Assembly (NCBI RefSeq): GCF_033097505.1
Contig: NZ_AP028654.1
Location: 1,818,001-1,882,000, forward strand
Direction of reading: 5' to 3'
Length of the DNA: 64,000 nt
From: Helicovermis profundi
GTDB taxonomy: Bacteria > Bacillota > Clostridia > Peptostreptococcales > Acidaminobacteraceae
Part shown: positions 18,528 to 24,631 of the stretch, one piece after another
How positions within the stretch are numbered: the first letter of the stretch is position 1
Layout of the letters: every line of letters starts with the position of its first letter
Notes under the pieces: model-generated
Database searches by the model: none
The model's input: the letters and a program-made list of their open reading frames with translations, nothing else
Told to the model about the DNA's origin: nothing
Translations under genes and position numbers: made by a program

Positions 18528-18674
18528 TTATTCAAAACATCTATAATAAACCTCTTTTTTATAAATTATTAAATTGCATAGCTTTAAACAAACGTTTAGT
18601 ACGAGGACTAAACCTTTGCTAGTGAGGACTAATAATTTATTTAAAAAGTTTATAGGTTTTCTTGAATTAATCAT
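18528..18674 (-). CDS. Leucine operon leader peptide (48 residues)
   Basis: An ATG-started frame with GGAG nine bases upstream and a TAA stop. Ten of 48 residues are Leu, five Val and four Ile, concentrated in residues 14-37 (segment LLVL and GLVLVLN). The CTC and GTC codons, rare in this AT-rich genome, appear as the pair GTC-CTC twice. Each GTC-CTC lies in the loop of a small hairpin (TTAGT-CCTC-ACTAG; GTTTAGT-CCTCGT-ACTAAAC). These features fit a peptide whose ribosome stalls under branched-chain amino acid shortage and so releases the terminator. No T-box sequence is present. Confidence 0.8.
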   Translation of the reverse strand: MINSRKPINFLNKLLVLTSKGLVLVLNVCLKLCNLIIYKKEVYYRCFE

Positions 18675-18898
18675 AATATACATCTCCAAATCAAATTAAA
18701 CTAAATCTTATTATATCGTCATAATTTTCAAACAATTCATTTCTTAGTATTATAGTGAATTAACTTATCTATGTCAATACAATTTAATCATATAAATTAA
18801 TTATTATCATTTGAACAATAATTATTATAGAAAATCTAAATAGAATTTGTTTAAATTATTTTTTAATATACGCCTTGATTTTCTTAACTAAACTAACA
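18675..18898. promoter_or_regulatory. Promoter region of the leucine operon
   Basis: An AT-rich stretch without genes between the leader peptide and the convergent end of the 140-residue membrane protein gene. It should hold the leu promoter; I do not see a clear consensus pair. Confidence 0.3.
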
Positions 18899-19321
18899 TC
18901 AATGCATAGATAAACTTATTTTTTGTAGTTCTTTACCTTTAAGTTTTATTGTTCCATTAAGTTTCTTTTCATCGCCAGATAAATTCAAATCAATCTCAGT
19001 TTGTGGATTTTCATCTGCATTGATTATTCTACCATCTTTAAATTTAACATTTTCAAATAGTTTCTCACTACCATCCGCTAAATCAATATCCATATATGCA
19101 TATGTATATCCATCTACCTTAACATTTCCCTTTTCAATAGTAGTTATAACATTTACTTCTTCATCAATTTTTCCTTCCCACTTTCCTTCAACTTTATAAA
19201 AATCATCGTCTCCCGAAAAATATCCAATAACCATATTAAATATTGCACCTACAATTAATAAAAAAATTGCACCTATAATTAATAGTATTTTTATAAATCT
19301 TCCGCTCTTTTTATTTTTCAT
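18899..19321 (-). CDS. Membrane-anchored small protein, unknown function
   Basis: A 140-residue protein with a lysine-rich N-terminus and one membrane segment (about residues 10-33), followed by an extracytoplasmic beta-rich region (VEGKWEGKIDEEV, then repeated short strands and DLNLSGDEKKLNGTIKLKG). The overall look is of a small lipocalin-like or DUF-type exported domain; I cannot name the family. It overlaps the stop of the zinc-ribbon gene (ATGA), so the two are co-translated and may work together at the membrane. Confidence 0.6.
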   Translation of the reverse strand: MKNKKSGRFIKILLIIGAIFLLIVGAIFNMVIGYFSGDDDFYKVEGKWEGKIDEEVNVITTIEKGNVKVDGYTYAYMDIDLADGSEKLFENVKFKDGRIINADENPQTEIDLNLSGDEKKLNGTIKLKGKELQKISLSMH

Positions 19322-19539
19322 ATTTTATCCTTTCCATCAAAAGTATAACCACAGTATGGGCAATATTTTGATTTACTATTAATTTCTTTACCACATTCTG
19401 GACATTTATTTAATTTAATTTGATTACCTCCATTATCAAAAGACATTTTTTTAGGTGCAATTTTTAAGTAAACATATAAAAATATAATAACCATAAAAAA
19501 AAGTATTAAAAACCTAAAGTGCGAAAGTAATGCTAACAT
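19318..19539 (-). CDS. Zinc-ribbon membrane protein
   Basis: A 73-residue protein: one N-terminal membrane segment (about residues 7-27), then a cytosolic C-terminal zinc ribbon with CPECG and CPYCG, as in zinc_ribbon_2 proteins. Start set at 19539, where AGGAGGG lies seven bases upstream; a longer in-frame start would place it before that site. Stop TGA overlaps the ATG of the next gene, which shows UGA is a normal stop here. It probably partners the downstream membrane protein. Confidence 0.7.
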   Translation of the reverse strand: MLALLSHFRFLILFFMVIIFLYVYLKIAPKKMSFDNGGNQIKLNKCPECGKEINSKSKYCPYCGYTFDGKDKI

Positions 19540-19610
19540 ATTTTCCCTCCTAATTAAAATATTTATTAATACTATTATACACAAATATTTAAAATATTAA
19601 ATATTTTTTC

Positions 19611-19639
19611 TTTACTACGAACACACGTTCGTATATAAT
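19611..19639 (+). promoter_or_regulatory. LexA (SOS) box in the promoter of the 86-residue gene
   Basis: CGAACACACGTTCG at 19618-19631 matches the Bacillus/Clostridium LexA box (CGAACnnnnGTTCG) perfectly. It sits between a weak -35 (TTTACT) and the -10 TATAAT at 19634-19639 with 17-bp spacing, so LexA binding would block the promoter. Confidence 0.88.
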
Positions 19640-19687
19640 GAAATAGAAATCACTAATTTTTATTACTAAAAAATGAAAGGTGCTAAT

Positions 19688-19948
19688 ATGAAGGTTGTTT
19701 ATAAAGCAATTGATATGATTGCATGGTTTGAAAAAGATGGTAAAATACACCCTATAAAATTCAGATTAAAAGAATCTGAAGAAGATAAAATTATAAGCAT
19801 TGATAAAATCAGATGTGTTAAAACAGAAAAATTTGGTGGAAATTTAATGTATGTTTTTGAATGTGAGAGTGTAATTAATAGCACTTTAAAAATATTTGAA
19901 ATAAAATACGAAGTTAATACTTGTAAATGGGTTTTATTTAAAATTTAA
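19688..19948 (+). CDS. SOS-regulated small protein near dinB, unknown function
   Basis: An 86-residue basic protein (begins MKVVYKAIDMIAWFEKDG, ends CKWVLFKI) that looks like a small conserved clostridial family, loosely resembling the C-terminal half of YolD-like proteins; no catalytic motif is visible. Start at 19688 follows AAAGGTG; an in-frame ATG at 19673 includes that site. The perfect LexA box in its promoter and the nearby dinB with its own LexA box link it to the DNA damage response. A terminator follows immediately. Confidence 0.75.
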   Translation: MKVVYKAIDMIAWFEKDGKIHPIKFRLKESEEDKIISIDKIRCVKTEKFGGNLMYVFECESVINSTLKIFEIKYEVNTCKWVLFKI

Positions 19949-19951
19949 TGT

Positions 19952-19987
19952 AAAAAAACTAACTCTTAATAAAGTTAGTTTTTTTAC
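19952..19987. terminator. Bidirectional terminator
   Basis: AAAAAACTAACT and AGTTAGTTTTTT pair around CTTAATAA. It can serve both the rightward SOS gene and the leftward DUF2202 gene. Confidence 0.8.
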
Positions 19988-20001
19988 TACTGTAGCTGTA
20001 A

Positions 20002-20595
20002 TTATTTTCTATTAAAGCCATCACGTCTAATGCCAATACCTAGTCTTTCATTATTACTGTTTCGACCTTTTCTATTATTTATTCTTCCTTGTACTTTATT
20101 TCCATTTACACCATTTTCAAATGCTTTAAGATGTTTTTCAGATCCTGATTTTAAATATTCAAATACATTTTGAACATCTTTAGGTAAGTCTTCTTTTAAA
20201 AACGCTTCATACATTGCTATATTTGCAATTTCTGCATCAATACCAAGTGTGAATGAATTTTCTAGGCTATCAGGTTTAACTAAATATATATTGCTATCAA
20301 ATTCAGGTAAGTCTACTCCGTAAGTTTCAAACAAAGGTTTTAATAAACTAATGTGTCTTTCTTCAGCTTTTACTATATTTGTAAAAGGTCTATCTCCGCC
20401 AAGATTATCAATCACATAATCATATTCTGCTTTTGCCATATATTCATCTTCAATCGCATATTCAAGCATTTCCTCTAGTGTATAACTTGTATCTTTCTTT
20501 GCCGAAACTGCACCAACGGTATCATCAGCAAAAGATAATCCTACTGCTGATAAAATCATTAAACCTATTAATAAAACTGATATTATTTTTTTCAT
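20002..20595 (-). CDS. Exported DUF2202 ferritin-like domain protein
   Basis: A 197-residue protein with a Sec signal peptide (residues 1-23, cleavage near SFA-DD). The mature part has the four-helix DUF2202/ferritin-like pattern with metal-ligand-like residues: AIEDEYMAKAEYDYVI, KAEERHISLLKPLFE, and later GIDAEIANIAMYEAFL. The C-terminal 30 residues are Arg/Asn-rich and probably disordered. Function of the family is unknown; a role in extracytoplasmic metal binding is inference. Own ribosome binding site (AAGGAG) and AT-rich promoter region upstream. Confidence 0.8.
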   Translation of the reverse strand: MKKIISVLLIGLMILSAVGLSFADDTVGAVSAKKDTSYTLEEMLEYAIEDEYMAKAEYDYVIDNLGGDRPFTNIVKAEERHISLLKPLFETYGVDLPEFDSNIYLVKPDSLENSFTLGIDAEIANIAMYEAFLKEDLPKDVQNVFEYLKSGSEKHLKAFENGVNGNKVQGRINNRKGRNSNNERLGIGIRRDGFNRK

Positions 20596-20730
20596 TATAA
20601 TTCTCCTTTCAAATAATTGTCTATAAGTTTAAGTTAAGTTGTAACTACTAATAATCTTTTTTTAAGTTGTTTTAATTATAGATTTAATTTGTCACAGTCT
20701 TATGACAATTAAATGAAAATTGTGTTCACT

Positions 20731-21984
20731 TTACAGCTGACTTCGCATTTTAGGGTAATCGTCTTCTGACGATACTCCGCCCGTTATCGGTTTTACTTTA
20801 CCACGTAGAAATGTAGCTCTTAAAATAATATCTTTACCATATTTTTCTCTAAGTTCATCTAAAGTATTATCAAGCTTTTCGAGTTTAATTTCTTTTTTAT
20901 TTTCAAAAAAAGATAATTGTTTAAAAGGTTCTTTCTCAGTAGTAACAACCCTTACACCTAAAAGTCTAATTGGTTTTTTATCCCAAAGCAAATCAAATAA
21001 ACGCTTAGCTTCTCTATAGATTTCATTTGTAGAAACTATTGTTTCGAATAACTTTTTTTGCTTTTGACTTACAATAAATTCATTCGTTTTAATAGTAATT
21101 ACAACAACTTTTGCTCTCTTTTCTACTGCTCTAAGTCTCATACCAACGCTTTCTGAAAGTGAAAGTAAATACTTATATGCATCTTCCTCGCTAGTTACAT
21201 CATAAGAAATAGTTGTTGAATTTCCTATACTTTTTATAAGAGAATATTTTAAATCTCCTACTTTTGAATCATCTATACCATTAGCAAAATTATAAATTAA
21301 TTCACCATGACTTTTTAATATATGTTTTAAAAAACTTAAATCGCTTTTAGCTAGTTCTCCAATAGTATTAATTCCGTATTTTCTAAGTTTTTTAACACTC
21401 GAGCGCCCTGCCATAAAAAGTTTTGATACATCTAGTGGCCACATTTTTTCTTCTATTTCATCTATAAACAAAGTATGTACTCTATCAGGTTTTAGAAAAT
21501 CAGAAGCCATTTTCGCAAGTATTTTATTTGATGAAACTCCTACATTAACAGTAAAGCCAAGTTCATCATATAATCTTTTTTTTATCATATAGGCAGCTTC
21601 AATTGGAGAGGCAAATAATTTTTTCATGTTTGTATAATCTAAAAAGCACTCATCAATAGAGTAAATTTCAATATTTGGAGAGTATTCTCTAAGAAGTTTC
21701 ATCATTGCTCTACTAGCCTTAGTGTATATATGATACCTTGGAGGAACTGATACCAAATTTGGACATAGCCTATATGCTTCAACTAAAGTTTGAGCTGTTT
21801 TGATACCATACTTTTTAGCTGGAATCGATTTTGCAAGAACAATTCCATGCCTATTAATAGGATTACCTCCTACAATAGAAGGAATCTTTCTAAGATCAAT
21901 TTTTTCACCATGATTTAATCTATCCACTGCATCCCACGATAAGAATGCAGAATTTACATCTATATGAAATATTATTTTATTCAT
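20731..21984 (-). CDS. dinB: DNA polymerase IV (Y family)
   Basis: A 417-residue error-prone translesion polymerase. Family motifs: FHIDVNSAFLSWDAV (first catalytic Asp), YSIDECFLDYT (second catalytic acidic pair), GVSSNKILAKMASDFLKPD and the helix-hairpin-helix region KLRKYGINTIGELAK; C-terminal little-finger domain follows. Start at 21984 is preceded by AGGTGA at good spacing. A LexA box lies 24 bp upstream, so it is SOS-controlled as in other Firmicutes. Confidence 0.93.
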   Translation of the reverse strand: MNKIIFHIDVNSAFLSWDAVDRLNHGEKIDLRKIPSIVGGNPINRHGIVLAKSIPAKKYGIKTAQTLVEAYRLCPNLVSVPPRYHIYTKASRAMMKLLREYSPNIEIYSIDECFLDYTNMKKLFASPIEAAYMIKKRLYDELGFTVNVGVSSNKILAKMASDFLKPDRVHTLFIDEIEEKMWPLDVSKLFMAGRSSVKKLRKYGINTIGELAKSDLSFLKHILKSHGELIYNFANGIDDSKVGDLKYSLIKSIGNSTTISYDVTSEEDAYKYLLSLSESVGMRLRAVEKRAKVVVITIKTNEFIVSQKQKKLFETIVSTNEIYREAKRLFDLLWDKKPIRLLGVRVVTTEKEPFKQLSFFENKKEIKLEKLDNTLDELREKYGKDIILRATFLRGKVKPITGGVSSEDDYPKMRSQL

Positions 21985-22007
21985 TATTATCACCTATTAT
22001 ATTTTAG

Positions 22008-22021
22008 CAAACATATGTTCG
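22008..22021 (-). promoter_or_regulatory. LexA (SOS) box upstream of dinB
   Basis: Read on the minus strand, CGAACATATGTTTG; one base off the CGAACATATGTTCG consensus. It is located just before the dinB ribosome binding site. Confidence 0.82.
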
Positions 22022-22242
22022 GTTGTATATAGTAAATATTTTTTTATACGTATATACTTATAAACCATAATCCCCAAAATTCATTATTCTATTTTTCACT
22101 AATAAACAATTTGCATTGTTAAAATATCTACTTACCTAAATTCTATTGCAACTTTTCACTATATACTATAAAATTACAGTGGATAATTTAAATATTGTTA
22201 AAAAAAATGCAACCATTAGCTAATAAATATTAGGAGGATAAA

Positions 22243-22572
22243 ATGTTTATTAAAACAAATGTTGAAGATGCTCTAAAAGAAAGCATCCTTTTAAATCTTA
22301 AAGATCGTGAAGCAAAAGCTTGCTCTACATGAGACCTTAAAGCTACCTTAGGTTACGCAGTTGGCGTAAAGGAATCTTTAGAATTAAGCGAAATTGAAGA
22401 AGTAAGTGCATATGGCGAAAAAGTACAAGGAAGTAAATTAACTCTTACAGATGGAAGAAGAGTCGATTTATTAAAAATTGATGTAAAATCAAGAAAAGAT
22501 ACAGCTTTTTTGATTTTCAGATATCAATTAATTTTTGATGAACCAAAATCGCAATTTGCAAACGTTTTATAA
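22243..22572 (+). CDS. Candidate selenoprotein with Cys-x-x-Sec motif (in-frame UGA)
   Basis: A 109-codon frame from ATG 22243 (AGGAGG five bases upstream) to TAA 22570-22572, open except for one TGA at 22330-22332 (codon 30). The context is KACSTUDLK: Cys-Ser-Thr-UGA, the CxxU redox pattern of many selenoproteins. A perfect 6-bp stem with a GU-containing loop begins 20 bases after the UGA, as in a bacterial SECIS element. A terminator follows the gene. After UGA, 79 codons remain open with sensible composition. I do not recognise the family. The main alternative is a pseudogene in which TGG (Trp) became TGA. UGA is a normal stop elsewhere in the window, so recoding is not general. Confidence 0.6.
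22346..22372 (+). promoter_or_regulatory. SECIS-like hairpin after the in-frame UGA
   Basis: Stem TTACGC/GCGTAA (22353-22358 with 22364-22369), loop AGTTG with G at its second position, plus a lower CCT/AGG stem separated by a 4-base 5' bulge (TAGG). The loop G lies 27 bases after the UGA, inside the 16-37 range reported for bacterial SECIS elements. Confidence 0.55.
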
Positions 22573-22645
22573 AAAATTTAAAATTTATATTTTTTAATTA
22601 AAACAATTATATAAAAATGTTTTTAATATTCAAGCGGTAAAAAAT

Positions 22646-22690
22646 AGAAAGCTTTAAGGATTTTTTCCTATAAGCTTTTTATTTATTTCA
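22646..22690 (+). terminator. Terminator after the candidate selenoprotein gene
   Basis: GAAAGCTT…AAGG and CCT…AAGCTTTTT arms followed by T-rich sequence. It supports the upstream frame being a transcribed unit. Confidence 0.6.
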
Positions 22691-22720
22691 CCTATTAACT
22701 AATTTTTTTTATTTTGTTTT

Positions 22721-23239
22721 TTATGCAATTATTTTTTTATTTTGTTTTTCTTCTATTTGTTTCATTTTAGACAACAATTTACATACAGTAGTTTTTTTAC
22801 CACCTTTAATATTGGTTAACATAGCTCCGACTGTATATATTGGTCCCCATGGCAACCCCCACCAACCTAAAACAGTCGTCATTAAAAAATAAATTACACC
22901 AATAAGTTTACTAGGGTTCTTATCAATTATAAAATATCTAGAATTCATTTTTAAACTTACTATTAAAAATGATACACATAGTTGATATTGTTTCAATTCC
23001 GTTCTTGGTGTAATTCTAACATCATCGTAATATGCTCTTTCACTAATAATTTTATCATGATTTTCATATAACCACTCTAAAAACTCGACTTCTTTTTTTT
23101 CTTCTAATTTAACAAAACGATATATTCCAACTAATAACAAGCCTATAAATAATTCTACTATTGCAGTTATATAAAGAGCATTAATCAAGTTAATAACTGT
23201 ACCTATAAAAAATAATAATGCAATAATCAATAATACCAT
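22721..23239 (-). CDS. Membrane protein, unknown function
   Basis: A 172-residue protein with two close N-terminal membrane segments (about residues 1-22 and 25-43) and a third near residues 108-125 (LIGVIYFLMTTVLGWWGLPW) with a lysine-rich tail. The central part (about 45-105) is soluble and basic/acidic mixed. No known motif is seen apart from a GLPWGPIYTVGAM segment that resembles small membrane proteins near signalling genes. It may form an operon with the DUF3137-like gene about 78 bp upstream. Confidence 0.6.
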   Translation of the reverse strand: MVLLIIALLFFIGTVINLINALYITAIVELFIGLLLVGIYRFVKLEEKKEVEFLEWLYENHDKIISERAYYDDVRITPRTELKQYQLCVSFLIVSLKMNSRYFIIDKNPSKLIGVIYFLMTTVLGWWGLPWGPIYTVGAMLTNIKGGKKTTVCKLLSKMKQIEEKQNKKIIA

Positions 23240-23316
23240 TAAAACTTCCCCCTTTTATTTTAAAAATAAAGCACTCATTTTCATATATTTAATCTAGTAT
23301 AACAATTCATGTATTA

Positions 23317-24234
23317 TTAAGACGTTTTTTTATCATATATATTTACACTATTTTTTTTATCAATAAGTGTTACTATTTCCTCAACAATACTAAAAACTTT
23401 TGTGTATAAATTTATTACGTTTTTATAATTAATTTTACTATATATACTAGGTTCTAATTCTGGTCCTTTTAAATTTATAGCAATACATAATCTATCGTTA
23501 TTTAAATTAAGTGATAGTCCATGTTTCAGCGATTTATTTATATCAACTAATTTGTCAATTATAGTCAAAGACAATATATCAAGCATTTCGTCTGAACTAT
23601 TACAATATCCAAAAAACTCACTATCAAAATTTCTAAGTCCTAAATTTGCTGATTTTATAAACTTAGGTTCTTCACTAAAATCACTTTTTTTTGTGTGAAT
23701 ACTTAATTGATTTTCAATATTTCTACTCAATTTAATTTCAAAATAAAATCCTAAAAATTTTGTCTTTAAAAATTTCTTTAAGAATTTCGACTTTCGAGCC
23801 GTTAATATTTGAGAAAATCTAAATTTCATCCCATCCATAGTACTCATAAGAAAATTTGATGATTCAAAATATTCATCATTCTTAATAAGATTCGTCTTCA
23901 AAATGTCTTCTTTAGAAATTCCGTCATCAAATTTACACTTCCACTTATCATCAATACTTTCAATAATCTTATTTGTTATATTTGTATTATAAAATTGAAT
24001 AAAATTTTGTTTCTTTTTCCTGTGATTTGAATATATAAAATATATAACTACTAAAAATAAATTTCTAACTGATCTATGACTTATATCCGTATATCTCATA
24101 ATAAATATTGCTAGCCCAATATATATCACTATCATAGCTAAAATCATTGACCAAGTAGATAAAATCATTTTTTTATGCATTTTATCTACTTCAACTATTT
24201 GGTTCTGAATTTTCAACATTATTCTCTCGATCAT
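23317..24234 (-). CDS. DUF3137-like membrane protein
   Basis: A 305-residue protein with two N-terminal membrane segments (about residues 25-48 and 55-75) and a long cytosolic part whose pattern (FESSNFLMSTMDGMKFRFSQI, FLGFYFEIKLSRNI, FDSEFFGYCNSSDEMLDIL, RLCIAINL) resembles DUF3137 proteins. Start at 24234, with AAAGGAG upstream; a longer frame from 24258 would swallow that site. Function unknown. It follows the large kinase gene on the same strand, separated by a mobile repeat, and may be a partner of it. Confidence 0.6.
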   Translation of the reverse strand: MIERIMLKIQNQIVEVDKMHKKMILSTWSMILAMIVIYIGLAIFIMRYTDISHRSVRNLFLVVIYFIYSNHRKKKQNFIQFYNTNITNKIIESIDDKWKCKFDDGISKEDILKTNLIKNDEYFESSNFLMSTMDGMKFRFSQILTARKSKFLKKFLKTKFLGFYFEIKLSRNIENQLSIHTKKSDFSEEPKFIKSANLGLRNFDSEFFGYCNSSDEMLDILSLTIIDKLVDINKSLKHGLSLNLNNDRLCIAINLKGPELEPSIYSKINYKNVINLYTKVFSIVEEIVTLIDKKNSVNIYDKKTS

Positions 24235-24347
24235 TTTTCTCTCCTTTAAAATACTCATCTATGCCTATATTACTGAATTTCTATATCTTTATTATCACAA
24301 AAAACAAAAACTAATACTTCTGCTAATAGCAGAAATTTTTCTTTTAT

Positions 24348-24486
24348 AAATGAATTTCTAAGATTCAGAGGGAGTTTTTACTCCCACTGAATCTTAGAAA
24401 ACATAATCCATAGCCTTTTTAGAGTTCTTTATCCTCCACTTTTTAAGAAGTGGTGGTATTAGAACTCTAAGGCATCGGATAAATAA
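24348..24486 (+). repeat. Double-hairpin intergenic repeat, copy 2
   Basis: Same element as at 2517-2654 with a few differences (for example CCTCCACTT/AAGTGGTGG in the second stem). It lies between the kinase and the DUF3137-like gene, next to a degenerate inverted copy. Confidence 0.85.
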
Positions 24487-24502
24487 TATAAACAAAAAAT
24501 AT

Positions 24503-24542
24503 AAAAATATACTACTAAATTTTTGATAGTAGTATATTTTAT
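24503..24542. terminator. Hairpin after the kinase gene
   Basis: AAAATATACTACTA and TAGTAGTATATTTT pair around AATTTTTGA. A likely terminator lying between two repeat copies. Confidence 0.55.
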
Positions 24543-24549
24543 ATTCATA

Positions 24550-24627
24550 AGATGCATTGTATTCTAATACTTCCACTTCTTGAAAATAGTAGACATAGAA
24601 GTTCTTTTGAAAGAAGAAATTCATTTA
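24550..24627 (-). repeat. Degenerate inverted copy of the double-hairpin repeat
   Basis: On the minus strand it begins AATGAATTTCTTCTTTC and continues with AAGAAGTGGAAGTATTAGAA…GCATC, the same order of motifs as the repeat (AATGAATTTCTAAG… GAAGTGGGGGTATTAGAA… GGCATC) but eroded. It is an old copy in opposite orientation to copy 2. Confidence 0.5.
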
Positions 24628-24631
24628 TTTA

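Noticed and set aside
18426-18720. T-box leader before leuC
   Set aside because: No AGGGTGGNACCGCG T-box sequence is present; the leader-peptide model explains the region better.
22330-22332. Genome-wide UGA reassignment (Trp or Gly)
   Set aside because: UGA serves as a normal stop for rimO, the C39 transporter and the zinc-ribbon gene, and no other long gene contains in-frame UGA.
24394-24624. 76-residue open frame on the minus strand
   Set aside because: It overlaps a repeat and a hairpin, has no ribosome binding site and its composition is that of non-coding AT-rich DNA.
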